Counted from the stretch's first letter, positions 8,160 through 16,634 are shown. The stretch is DNA of 35,521 nucleotides from Dorea sp. AM10-31 (GCF_003435815.1 NZ_QTUV01000014.1:1-35521); one strand, 5' to 3'. The notes: generated by a model from the letters alone, not told the origin. A program made the numbers and translations.

Positions 8160-9002
8160 ATGGAAGAAAAAAGAGTGCAGGAGCTGGCTGCGAAGGCAGT
8201 AAAAGTCCGCAGAACAGCATTAGAAGCAATCGAAGCCGCTCATTCAGGACACGTAGGTGGATCCTTTTCAGTGGCAGATATTTTGACAGTTTTATATTGG
8301 GAAAAAATGAACATCAACCCGGAGCAGCCTAAAGATCCCGACAGAGACAGATTTGTACTGTCAAAAGGTCATTGTACACCGACTATGTACGCGACATTGG
8401 CACTTCGTGGATTCTTCCCGGTAGAAGATCTGAAAACATTCAGAAATGTAGACAGTTATCTCTCCGGACACGTAGAGATGACAAAGGTACCTGGTGTAGA
8501 TATGTCAGCAGGTTCCCTTGGACAGGGCTTATCCGCAGCAATCGGAATGGCTCTGTGCGGAAAAGTGGATAAGAAAGATTATCGTGTATATGCAGCATTA
8601 GGAGATGGCGAGATTCAGGAAGGACAGATCTGGGAGGCAGCTATGGCAGCCGGAAATTACGGACTGGACAACCTGACCGTATTCGTAGATAACAACAATC
8701 TGCAGATTGACGGAACCATTGAAGAAGTAATGTCACCATATCCGATTGAAGATAAATTCAAAGCCTTCAAGTGGAATGTACTTACAATCGACGGACACGA
8801 TTATGCACAGATTGCAGATGCAATTGACAAAGCAAAAGAGACAAAAGGTGCTCCGACGGTTATCGTAGCAAAGACTGTAAAAGGAAAAGGTGTTTCCTTC
8901 ATGGAAAACAATGTAAAATTCCATGGAAGCACACCGACACCGGAACAGTTTGAACAGGCATTCAAAGAATTAGATGCACAGGCTGCATCATTGGAGGTGT
9001 AA
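8160..9002 (+). CDS. Transketolase, N-terminal (TPP-binding) subunit
   Basis: This 280-aa protein corresponds to the pyrophosphate half of transketolase. H28 and H31 in HSGHVGG, SKGHCTP, GSLGQGLSAA and the TPP/Mg signature from GDGEIQEG to NNN are all in place, and KFHGSTPTP is at the end. The pyrimidine domain is the next gene. Split transketolases form a2b2 assemblies that move a two-carbon ketol unit between ketose and aldose phosphates. Here the pair sits in a dedicated sugar operon with a FGGY kinase, so it may act on a special ketose phosphate rather than serve only the general pentose-phosphate pathway. A GGAGG precedes the ATG, and only 2 bases separate it from the next gene. Confidence 0.93.
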   Translation: MEEKRVQELAAKAVKVRRTALEAIEAAHSGHVGGSFSVADILTVLYWEKMNINPEQPKDPDRDRFVLSKGHCTPTMYATLALRGFFPVEDLKTFRNVDSYLSGHVEMTKVPGVDMSAGSLGQGLSAAIGMALCGKVDKKDYRVYAALGDGEIQEGQIWEAAMAAGNYGLDNLTVFVDNNNLQIDGTIEEVMSPYPIEDKFKAFKWNVLTIDGHDYAQIADAIDKAKETKGAPTVIVAKTVKGKGVSFMENNVKFHGSTPTPEQFEQAFKELDAQAASLEV

Positions 9003-9004
9003 TT

Positions 9005-9949
9005 ATGGGAGAAGTAATAGCAACAAGAGAAGCCTATGGAAGAGCTCTGTGTGAATTCGGAGCAGATGAGAACATCATGGTATTTGATGCGGATCTTACA
9101 ATTTGTACAATGTCCTGCTATTTTGCACAGAAGTATCCGGAGAGATTCTTCAACGCAGGTATCGCAGAGTGTAACATGGCAGGTATGGCAGCAGGAGCAG
9201 CATCCTGCGGAAAGACAGCATTTATCCATACATTTGCAATGTTTGCGGCAGGAAGAATTTACGATCAGGTAAGAAACTCCATTGCATATCCGGGACTTAA
9301 TGTAAAAGTTGTCGGAACACATGCAGGACTTTCTGTAGGAGAAGATGGAGCAACTCATCAGTGTATCGAAGACTTAAGTCTGATGCGCACCATCCCGGGA
9401 ATGACAGTTATCTGCCCATGTGATGCAAATGAGACAAGAGAAGTTGTAAAAGCAATGATCGATTATGACGGACCGTGCTATTTAAGACTGGGACGTTCCG
9501 GAGTTGAAAATATAACTGACTCCATCCCGGGATATAAATTTGAACTTGGCAAGGGTGCACAGTTAAAGGACGGAGATGATGTAACAATCATCGCAACAGG
9601 TCTGATGGTTCAGGAAGCACTAAAAGCAGCAGATCTTCTCGCAGCAGAAGGAATCAAAGCCCGTGTGATCGACCTGCATACGATCAAACCGATTGACAAA
9701 GACATTATCATCAAAGCAGCCAAAGAAACGGGTGCAATTGTAACAACAGAAGAGCACAATGTTATCGGCGGACTTGGCGCAGCAGTAGCAGAAGTCGTTA
9801 CAGAAAGCTGCCCGGTACCGGTTGTGAAACATGGTGTAGAAGATGTATTTGGACATTCCGGAACTGCAGAAGCACTGATGGTAAAATATGGTTTAACACC
9901 GGAGAAGATTGTAGAAAAAGCAAAACAGGCAATCGCCTTAAAAAAATAA
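9005..9949 (+). CDS. Transketolase, C-terminal (pyrimidine-binding) subunit
   Basis: This 314-aa protein is the other half of the split transketolase. It shows the pyrimidine-domain pattern (FDADLTICT, FFNAGIAECNMAGMAAG with the catalytic Glu, and THAGLSVGEDGATHQ) and a C-terminal transketolase_C domain from about residue 190. The start lies 2 bases after the N-subunit stop, and GGAGG sits inside the end of that gene, so the two are translationally coupled. It forms the active enzyme with the upstream subunit. D-apulose-4-phosphate transketolases and general transketolases both occur in this two-gene form, and sequence alone does not separate them. Confidence 0.92.
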   Translation: MGEVIATREAYGRALCEFGADENIMVFDADLTICTMSCYFAQKYPERFFNAGIAECNMAGMAAGAASCGKTAFIHTFAMFAAGRIYDQVRNSIAYPGLNVKVVGTHAGLSVGEDGATHQCIEDLSLMRTIPGMTVICPCDANETREVVKAMIDYDGPCYLRLGRSGVENITDSIPGYKFELGKGAQLKDGDDVTIIATGLMVQEALKAADLLAAEGIKARVIDLHTIKPIDKDIIIKAAKETGAIVTTEEHNVIGGLGAAVAEVVTESCPVPVVKHGVEDVFGHSGTAEALMVKYGLTPEKIVEKAKQAIALKK

Positions 9950-10000
9950 ACTACAAACAATAATTCAATCGACAAAGGCGACAGCAAAGGAGAAGTTACT

Positions 10001-11050
10001 ATGGACATGATGAAAGCAAACGTATATGACAAACCAGGTCATTGCGAAGTAAAACAGGTTCCGGTACCGGAGATCGGACCACATCAGGTACTGATCAAAG
10101 TTATGTCTTGCGGTATTTGTAAAGGCGCAGACGTAGCACTTGCAGCAGGTGGATTCCTTGCAGAGTTCCCACTGTTAAACGGACATGAATTTGCCGGATA
10201 TGTATACAAAGTCGGTGAGCATGTAGACACATTTAAAGTTGGAGACAGAGTAACTGCAGATAACACAGTACTGTGCGGAGACTGCTACTACTGCAGAAAA
10301 GACGAGCCATTATACTGCAAAAATTTCTACTCACTGGGATGCAACGGCCCTGGAGGATTCGCTGAGTATGTAGCAGTGAATGCAGATAAAGTATTTCCGA
10401 TCAGCGATAACTTGTCTTTCAACGAGGCAATTTTCGCAGAACCGACTGCATGTGCGGTACATTCCATGGACCGTATCCAGGTGAAATTCGGTGATGACGT
10501 TCTTGTATATGGATGCGGACCGACAGGAATCATCATGACACAGCTGCTGATGCACTCTAACGCAAATCGTGTTGTAGTATGCGGACCAAGCCAGGACAAA
10601 CTGGATATCCTGAAGAAATACGGATGTAAAGAGACAATCCTTATGGATCGTAACGATCCAAGCAAACACGAAGCTAAATTAAGAGAAATCGCTCCGGAAG
10701 GATTTGATATTCTTGTTGATACAACTGCAAATGTAGATGTAATGGAAAGCATGATCAAATTCGGAAAAATGGGTGCAAAATTCATGATGTTTGCAATGCC
10801 GCACGCAGGTGCAAAATGGGCAATTGATCCAGAGTACTGGTATCTCCACGAGATCCAGCTGATCCCGACATGGGCGCAGACACACTGCTTCGGACGTGCA
10901 CTGGAATATCTTGAGGCTGGAAAAGTACAGGTAAAAGAACTTGTTACACATGAAATGCCACTGGATGATTACGATAAAGGAATTGCGCTGGCTGCCAAGG
11001 GAGGTCCGGGCACACTGAAAGTCATCCTTCATCCAAACTACGAAGAATAA
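10001..11050 (+). CDS. Second zinc-dependent medium-chain (polyol/sugar) dehydrogenase
   Basis: This 349-aa MDR enzyme is clearly diverged from the one at 6023. Its ligands are C40 in CGICKGAD, H62-E63 in GHE and E147. Structural zinc is held by C92, C95, C98 and C106. The cofactor loop is GCGPTG (171-176). The KGAD motif in place of GSD and a distinctive C-terminal half (MPHAGAKWAID, WAQTHCFGRALEYLEAGK) place it among threonine/galactitol/arabinitol-type dehydrogenases with unsettled substrates. AAGGAG 8 bases ahead supports ATG 10001. Two different zinc dehydrogenases plus an SDR in one locus suggest either several related polyols or a multistep oxidation and reduction. Confidence 0.85.
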   Translation: MDMMKANVYDKPGHCEVKQVPVPEIGPHQVLIKVMSCGICKGADVALAAGGFLAEFPLLNGHEFAGYVYKVGEHVDTFKVGDRVTADNTVLCGDCYYCRKDEPLYCKNFYSLGCNGPGGFAEYVAVNADKVFPISDNLSFNEAIFAEPTACAVHSMDRIQVKFGDDVLVYGCGPTGIIMTQLLMHSNANRVVVCGPSQDKLDILKKYGCKETILMDRNDPSKHEAKLREIAPEGFDILVDTTANVDVMESMIKFGKMGAKFMMFAMPHAGAKWAIDPEYWYLHEIQLIPTWAQTHCFGRALEYLEAGKVQVKELVTHEMPLDDYDKGIALAAKGGPGTLKVILHPNYEE

Positions 11051-11105
11051 TAACGGAAAATAAACAGTTAGTGTAGAATTTACAGATTGAATATAAGATT
11101 TTCAT

Positions 11106-11137
11106 ATGCGCTCCGACAGGTCACTATCGGGGCGCAT
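11106..11137 (+). terminator. GC-rich hairpin between dehydrogenase and kinase genes
   Basis: ATGCGCTCCGA (11106-11116) pairs over 11 positions (one wobble) with TCGGGGCGCAT (11127-11137). No run of T follows, so it is a weak terminator, pause or RNA-stability element. It is the only recognisable signal in the 148-bp gap. Confidence 0.4.
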
Positions 11138-11198
11138 GCTATATAAAAAATTCAGAAGATAATCGTCAGATCGGTTTGGGAAAAAGGAAGGCAGGAAG

Positions 11199-12746
11199 AT
11201 GAAAGCAATAGGATTAGATATCGGAACAACAACCGTATGTGGAGTGCTTGTAGACGCGAAGACAGGAGAACTTTTGGATGCGAAGACGCTTACCAATGAC
11301 TCTGTGATAGAGAGTGTACATACATACGAACGCACACAGGATGCAGATAAAATTCTTGTGAAATGCAAAAATATATTAGAAGAGTATCTTTCCGAACAGG
11401 AAGATATTGTGAGCATTGGCGTAACCGGACAGATGCACGGAATTGTCTATGTAGATGAAAATGGCGTGGCAGTCAGTCCGCTGTATACATGGCAGGATGG
11501 CAGAGGAGATTTAGTATGTGCTGATATCCAGAAGAAACAACCAGTAGTGGATTCTGAGGGCATGGGAAATACAGATACTGAAAGCAAAGTGGCAGACAAT
11601 TCAGAGATGGGTGATTCTGGAAATATAGATAACGGAAACAAAGTGGCAGACAACGCAGAGGTTGCAGAATTAGGAAACGGCGCTATAACATATGCAGCAG
11701 AATTGTCTCAGCTCACCGGCTATCACATGGCATCCGGATTCGGACTGACAACCAATTATTACAATACAAAACATGGACTTGTACCAGAAGAAGCAAAGTC
11801 ATTTTGCACGATCCCGGATTATGTTGCAATGTCTCTGGCAGGTGAGAAGAGACCGAAGATGCATCAGACAATGGCGGCAAGTCTCGGACTTTACAATATG
11901 GAAGCCGGAGATTTCGACCGCACGTCGGTAGAAAAAGCCGGTATGAACCCGGAATTACTTCCGGAAGTAGCAACAACAAGCACGATATGCGGGGCTTATA
12001 CAGCAGATATGGAGAAATATCCGACATATGCGGGGAAAACAATCCCGGTCGCAGTTGCATTTGGAGATAATCAGGCAAGTTTCTTAGGTTCTGTCAATCA
12101 GGACTGCAAAGTATTGTTAAATGTAGGAACCGGCGGACAGGTATCTGTTTACAGCGAAGAGCTGGTAAAAGCAGATGGAATCGAGTGCCGCCCATATTTG
12201 AAAGGTTCCTATCTGATGGCAGGCTCTTCTTTGTGTGGTGGATATTCCTACAATCTTGTGAAACGATTTTTTGAGGAAATCTATGCACTGGCAGGCGTAG
12301 GCTGCCCGAAAGATATTTACAGTATCATGAACCGGATCGCAGGAGAAGCTGCAGAAAAAGAGAAAACATTGACAGTCGATACAAGATTCAATGGAAGTCG
12401 TGAGAATCCGGCACTGACCGGAAGTATTACCGGGCTGACAGTAGATACCTTCCATCCGGGAGATCTGGCGTACGGTGTACTTCGAGGACTGTGCGAAGAG
12501 CTGTATCAGTTTTATAATGTACTGCCGGAGAATCTGAAAGATGGCAGTCACTTTGTCGGAAGCGGAAATGGAATTCGCAAAAACCCACTGTTGCAGAAGA
12601 TTGCAAGCGATCGTTTCCGGATGAAACTTCGTATCCCGAAATACGCAGAAGAAGCGGCATATGGAGCAGTGTTATTTTCCCTGCTTGCAAGCGGCGAGCG
12701 TGAAACTCTGGAAGATGTGCAGAGGCTGATACGGTATGAAGCGTAG
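11199..12746 (+). CDS. FGGY-family carbohydrate kinase, sedoheptulokinase-like
   Basis: This 515-aa sugar kinase opens with the phosphate-1 motif GLDIGTTT. VTGQMHGIVYVD and LYTWQDGRG are characteristic of the sedoheptulokinase branch of FGGY kinases. NVGTGGQVS (phosphate-2) and a C-terminal GSGNGIRKNPLLQ adenosine motif follow. It should transfer phosphate from ATP to a ketose, and its product would feed the adjacent split transketolase. Residues about 115-163 are an unusual low-complexity insertion rich in Asp, Asn, Glu and Gly, built of an imperfect repeat with KVADN twice; relatives run directly from WQDGR to the next core helix. GGAAGG precedes the ATG. Xylulose, sedoheptulose or apulose are candidate substrates. 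Confidence 0.85.
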   Translation: MKAIGLDIGTTTVCGVLVDAKTGELLDAKTLTNDSVIESVHTYERTQDADKILVKCKNILEEYLSEQEDIVSIGVTGQMHGIVYVDENGVAVSPLYTWQDGRGDLVCADIQKKQPVVDSEGMGNTDTESKVADNSEMGDSGNIDNGNKVADNAEVAELGNGAITYAAELSQLTGYHMASGFGLTTNYYNTKHGLVPEEAKSFCTIPDYVAMSLAGEKRPKMHQTMAASLGLYNMEAGDFDRTSVEKAGMNPELLPEVATTSTICGAYTADMEKYPTYAGKTIPVAVAFGDNQASFLGSVNQDCKVLLNVGTGGQVSVYSEELVKADGIECRPYLKGSYLMAGSSLCGGYSYNLVKRFFEEIYALAGVGCPKDIYSIMNRIAGEAAEKEKTLTVDTRFNGSRENPALTGSITGLTVDTFHPGDLAYGVLRGLCEELYQFYNVLPENLKDGSHFVGSGNGIRKNPLLQKIASDRFRMKLRIPKYAEEAAYGAVLFSLLASGERETLEDVQRLIRYEA

Positions 12747-12978
12747 AAAGCTGCAGAAGATTGTATTTGATGAGTGGATATATAAAAGACTCTTAGCAAT
12801 ACGTAGGAGGAAATGATGTTAAGAGGGATCTTTTTAATAGATTTGTAAAAATATTTGGTAAAGATTGCTGAAAATGGAAAGAATTTCGAAACGAAAGTAA
12901 ACGAAAGTAGACAAAAACAATCGATAATGCTAGAATAATTTTATAAGAAATTTACGTATTATATAGGAGGAATGAACC
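12747..12978 (+). promoter_or_regulatory. Promoter of the RpiB-like gene with two direct repeats at the -35
   Basis: TAGACA (12908-12913) and TAGAAT (12931-12936) are 17 bp apart. Just upstream and overlapping the -35 are two copies of ACGAAAGTA (12891-12899 and 12901-12909) spaced exactly 10 bp, placing them on one face of the helix, as expected for a regulator site. Further upstream, TAGGAGG (12804-12810) precedes ATGATG and an 11-codon open frame (12813-12848), either a leader peptide or a dead gene start. Confidence 0.55.
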
Positions 12979-13419
12979 ATGAAAATTGCAATCGGATGCG
13001 ATCCAAATGCACAGGCAGCAAAAGAGGAAGTTATCAAGTATATCGAATCTAAAGGATACGGAGAAGTTACAGACTTCGGAAGCGAAGACCCGATTTACGC
13101 ACATACAGCAGTCAAAGTTGCAGAAGCAGTTGCAGCAAAAGAATATGATCGTGGTATTCTGATCTGCGGAACAGGTATTGGAGTATCTATCGCAGCTAAT
13201 AAAGTTAAAGGTGCATATGCAGCACTGATCTCTGACGTATATTCAGCGCAGAGAGCAAGACTGAGCAACGATGCTAATATCGCTTGTATGGGAGCTTTTA
13301 CAACAGGAAATAAAGTAAGAGAACTTCTTGTAGATGCATTCCTTGGCAACGAATTCGTACCGGGATGCTCATCACAGCCGAAGGTAGACGCATTCGTTAA
13401 ATACGATAACGAGAGATAA
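12979..13419 (+). CDS. Atypical RpiB/LacA/LacB-family sugar-phosphate isomerase
   Basis: This 146-aa protein has the family length and the active-site loop ICGTGIGVSIAANK with C63, the base in RpiB isomerases. Other expected residues differ: the GCDHAG signature reads GCDPNAQ, the His before NDAN (QHND/EHND in RpiB) is Ser, and the C-terminal phosphate-binding GGRHxxR segment reads PGCSSQP. The fold and Cys chemistry (aldose/ketose phosphate isomerisation) seem kept, but the substrate may not be ribose 5-phosphate. It has its own promoter and a strong terminator and closes the catabolic locus. TAGGAGG supports the start. Confidence 0.82.
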   Translation: MKIAIGCDPNAQAAKEEVIKYIESKGYGEVTDFGSEDPIYAHTAVKVAEAVAAKEYDRGILICGTGIGVSIAANKVKGAYAALISDVYSAQRARLSNDANIACMGAFTTGNKVRELLVDAFLGNEFVPGCSSQPKVDAFVKYDNER

Positions 13420-13436
13420 TAAAAAATAAGACAGAC

Positions 13437-13468
13437 ACCGCTTATGGAAAACCATAGGCGGTTTTTTT
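13437..13468 (+). terminator. Strong rho-independent terminator of the catabolic locus
   Basis: An 11-bp stem (ACCGCTTATGG with CCATAGGCGGT, one G-U) with an AAAA loop is followed by seven T. It marks the right end of the sugar locus. Confidence 0.9.
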
Positions 13469-13510
13469 ACAGCTTCTTTTATATATGAGAAGCCAAAACT
13501 ATATAATTTT

Positions 13511-13538
13511 TGGATATTCCGTCCCTCTCATTCGTATA
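13511..13538 (+). promoter_or_regulatory. Possible ECF-type promoter of the sigma/anti-sigma pair
   Basis: TGGATA (13511-13516) and CGTATA (13533-13538) are 16 bp apart, an arrangement resembling ECF sigma promoters with a CGT-containing -10. ECF operons are often autoregulated, which makes this position plausible. The match is weak and the assignment inferred. Confidence 0.3.
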
Positions 13539-13570
13539 TAAAGTGAAAACAAAAAGGAGGTGGAAAGATA

Positions 13571-14062
13571 TTGGAATGGACGAAAGACAAATTCTATCGT
13601 ATGTATGAAGAATATAATGGCATGGTATATCGGTTGTGTATGTTGTACCTGAAAAATAAGAGTGATGCAGGGGATGCGGTTCAGGATATATTTTTGAAAA
13701 TGTGGGAGAAGGAGCCGGAATTTGCAAATGAAGTACACATTCGTGCGTGGCTTCTTCGTACAACAAAACATACATGCCTGGATATATTAAAGAGTGGTTG
13801 GTTTAAAAGAAGAGCAGATCGCGAGCCGGATTTGCAACAAATTCCACAGGAACAAAAAGAAGAATATTGCTTGTTGGAAAAGGTTCAAAAGCTTCCGGAA
13901 AAGTATAGGGAAGTATTGTATTTTTATTACTATGAAGAATATTCAGTAAAGGAAATCAGTGCTATGACCGGAATAAAAGAAAGCACGATACAATCCAGAT
14001 TATCAGCAGCAAGAAAACAGTTAAAAATGATGTTAGAAACGAGAAAGGAGGAAGAAATATGA
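13571..14062 (+). CDS. ECF-type RNA polymerase sigma factor
   Basis: This 163-aa sigma-70 family protein has only regions 2 and 4. Region 2 covers about residues 8-75 (YNGMVYRLCMLYLKN, then DAVQDIFLKMWE). Region 4 covers about 107-155, with LPEKYREVLYFYYYEEYS and the helix-turn-helix VKEISAMTGIKESTIQSRL. It starts at TTG, since AAGGAGGTGG lies 8 bases ahead; the first in-frame ATG (13601) would cut into region 2. It overlaps the next gene by 4 bases (ATGA), so the two are translationally coupled, as usual for a sigma factor and its membrane anti-sigma factor. The inducing signal is unknown. Confidence 0.9.
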   Translation: MEWTKDKFYRMYEEYNGMVYRLCMLYLKNKSDAGDAVQDIFLKMWEKEPEFANEVHIRAWLLRTTKHTCLDILKSGWFKRRADREPDLQQIPQEQKEEYCLLEKVQKLPEKYREVLYFYYYEEYSVKEISAMTGIKESTIQSRLSAARKQLKMMLETRKEEEI

Positions 14063-15534
14063 AGTATGGGCAGATGAATAAGAATCAGATAAAAAAAGCA
14101 TTTTTGCTGTTAGAGCCTTCAGCGCAGGTGCAGGAAGATATATGGAATAAAATAGAAAAACAGATAGATGAACCAACAGTGGGACGGATGATAAAATCGG
14201 AAAATAGGAAAAGAACAAAGGAAAAAGGATATTACAGGAAGGTTTTTCTAAAAGCGGCAGCATTTTTGGTGCTTGCAGTCGGAATTTTAGGAGCCATTGA
14301 CAGGATGAATGGTGGAAAAATGATGGAGGTTCTTGCAAATTTCTGGAAAGTGGATAAAGACAGTCAGCATGTAGTGCAGAAGATGACGGACTATCATGTG
14401 AAAGTAGATACTGCTTACGCACCGGAACTTCTGGAAGATACGAAAGAAAGAATTATTTTTGCAGGGACATTTGGCGTCGTTATTTATGATCAGGAGAGAG
14501 GACGGGTAGAAGGGACGATAGATCTTGATAAAATTCAAAGTAATTTCTTCGGTACAGAAACATTAAAGACAAGATTTATTGTTGATGGAGATAATTTGTA
14601 TATTTACAATTGCCAAGAAGGGAAGCCATATGGAAAATATTATCGCTATGATCTTGGTATGTGTAAGGGAAATTTAAAGAAGAAGGAAATTTCTTCGCTG
14701 TCGCCGGTCGAGACAAAAAAAGTTACAGAAAATCTGGAAAAACAAAGAAAGAAATCACAAAGATATAAAACAACCTGGGAGCAATTTTCAAATGCAGAAA
14801 AAATATTTGAAGGAAAGATTTACAGTGAAAAATGTTTGAGAACGAAAGTAAAAAATGGGGGAATCCAGAACTCTTGCCTGGTATTGAAAAAGAATGCCGG
14901 TACATCAAAGTATCAGATGTATATATATCGACAAAACCAGAATACAAAAAAAATAACAAAAGATAAACTTTATGTTTTTGCTATAGAATCTGATGCAGAG
15001 GAGAAAAACTATCCAAAATATTATGTAGCGGATAAAAATTCAGTGAAACAGGCATTGATTAACTGCTTTTACGAAAATCCAAAAGTATATGCAGGAAGTG
15101 TATATCATGGAAAGAATATAGAATCTACATTGCCTGAAAAGCAATATGAATTGGTGCTTCCGATTATTCAAATTACAGGTATAAAAAAGCAGGGTGATAC
15201 GGTTAAAATAATTGGTACATTTTACTGGTATGGCTTTGTGACTTCAGGTAAGACATTATACGAGTCAGATGCGGATGGAAACAGAGCGGTTGCATATCTA
15301 AAAGAAACAAAAGATGGCTATAAAGTGGAGAAAATTATCTGTCCAAGAGGTGGAGGCTATTACCGGAAAGACTTGGAACAAATATATGGAAAAGATGATG
15401 TGGCAGTTCAAAAAACATTGGACATGGATGTCGAGAGTGGTGTAGTTGAAACATTAAAAGAATATGTGAAACAAAATCAGCAGAAATTTGTATATTATAA
15501 AGCGTTTGGACGGGATCCGCAAAATCTGAAATAA
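14059..15534 (+). CDS. Single-pass membrane protein, probable anti-sigma factor
   Basis: This 491-aa protein is coupled to the ECF sigma gene. Residues 1-55 are a charged cytoplasmic segment containing a sigma-binding-like helix, residues about 58-75 are one transmembrane helix, and the remaining about 415 residues would face outside. I see no HxxxCxxC zinc anti-sigma motif. The extracellular part is Lys/Tyr-rich with beta-like segments (for example AGTFGVVIYDQERGRVEGTID, which looks like a propeller blade) and no catalytic motif I recognise. Context makes an anti-sigma/sensor role likely. Its terminator follows about 80 bp downstream. Confidence 0.7.
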   Translation: MKYGQMNKNQIKKAFLLLEPSAQVQEDIWNKIEKQIDEPTVGRMIKSENRKRTKEKGYYRKVFLKAAAFLVLAVGILGAIDRMNGGKMMEVLANFWKVDKDSQHVVQKMTDYHVKVDTAYAPELLEDTKERIIFAGTFGVVIYDQERGRVEGTIDLDKIQSNFFGTETLKTRFIVDGDNLYIYNCQEGKPYGKYYRYDLGMCKGNLKKKEISSLSPVETKKVTENLEKQRKKSQRYKTTWEQFSNAEKIFEGKIYSEKCLRTKVKNGGIQNSCLVLKKNAGTSKYQMYIYRQNQNTKKITKDKLYVFAIESDAEEKNYPKYYVADKNSVKQALINCFYENPKVYAGSVYHGKNIESTLPEKQYELVLPIIQITGIKKQGDTVKIIGTFYWYGFVTSGKTLYESDADGNRAVAYLKETKDGYKVEKIICPRGGGYYRKDLEQIYGKDDVAVQKTLDMDVESGVVETLKEYVKQNQQKFVYYKAFGRDPQNLK

Positions 15535-15615
15535 GACGGATGGGGTTGCCGCACAAATGATATATTCATTCTTTTTGATAATAAAATTTGCATACAAAAG
15601 TTGTGAAATAAGTTG

Positions 15616-15664
15616 AAAAGATGCTTTGATAGTGCTAAACTCCTATAAAAGCATCTTTTTCTTT
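15616..15664 (+). terminator. Rho-independent terminator behind the sigma/anti-sigma operon
   Basis: AAAAGATGCTTTGATAG pairs with CTATAAAAGCATCTTTT over 17 positions with a single mismatch, followed by T-rich sequence. The remainder of the 282-bp gap up to 15816 contains another inverted pair, GAGTCCTT/AAGGACTC at about 15749-15792, just ahead of the Rpn relic. Confidence 0.85.
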
Positions 15665-15816
15665 TGCGCTTTTGAAGCGTGTCTTATTCATATCTAAAGT
15701 ATCTGAAAGGAATTCATGCTTTTAAATTTCACTAATAGCAGCAGGAGTCCTTGAGGTACTTAAAAGACCGCACAAATTTCTTGTGAAGGACTCATAATCA
15801 AAGAAGGGAGAAATTC

Positions 15817-16545
15817 ATGAGAAAAAACAGAGAGTACAAAAGCGATGTGTTTTCCATGTTAATGGAAAGCAAAGAAAATGCGCTGGAAGACTGGTTGAAA
15901 GATAATGACAAAGATTTATTCAGCAGAAGGCAAATACAGATACCGACACCGCACTTTATTGTATTTTATAATGGGATGCAAAAGAAACCAGAATACGAAG
16001 AAATGAGATTGTCGGATTCTTTTTACCACAAAGCACAGGAACCACAGATAGAGATCATCTGCAAGGTTTATAATATCAATCCGGAAAATAATCAGAAGTT
16101 GAAAAAGAAATCAACAGTGCTGGAGGGATATACATACTTTGTGGAAAAAGTAAGAGAGAATCAAAGACAGCAAATGAATCTGGAAGAGGCAGTTGACAGT
16201 GCGATACATGATTGTATAGATTATCATGTATTGGAAGATTTTTTCAGGAGAAGAAAGGATGAAGTAAAGAAAATGACACATCTGGATTACACATGGGAAA
16301 AGCGGGAAAGGTTAATACGCATGGAAGAATATGCAGATGGCGAAGCGGCTGGACTGCGTGAAGGCAAAGCTGTTGGAATACGTGATTCTCTACTGGAACT
16401 CTTACAGGAGTTTGGCGATATACCGGAAGCACTTCAAACCCGGATTGAATCAGAAAAAGATTTGCAGGTTTTAACAAGCTGGTTGAAAGTCGCCGCGAGA
16501 GCGGACTCCCTGGAAGAATTTCAAGAGAAAACAGGACTGCTGTGA
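15817..16545 (+). pseudogene. Rpn-family recombination-promoting nuclease lacking its catalytic core
   Basis: The first 18 or so residues (MRKNREYKSDVFSMLM) and the part from about residue 38 (QIQIPTPHFIVFYNG onward) are typical of Rpn/PD-(D/E)xK putative transposases. The stretch normally between them, about 70-80 residues holding the nuclease Asp, Glu and Gln/Lys, is replaced by a short junction. The reading frame is intact at 242 aa, ending in the usual charged EGKAVG-type helix and DUF4351-like tail, so this looks like an in-frame internal deletion. The product may be expressed but should not cut DNA. AAGGGAG precedes the ATG. Confidence 0.75.
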
Positions 16546-16634
16546 TGGTGGTATGAGTAAATAAAGTGAAGAAGCACCCACAAAACCTGCCACTGGCAAC
16601 TTCTTTCGGATGCAATAGATGTTTTAGAAAAGAT

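Noticed and set aside
12813..12848. 11-codon frame with strong ribosome site as a regulatory leader peptide
   Set aside because: It lacks a codon run or an attenuator hairpin behind it; kept only as a note in the promoter entry.
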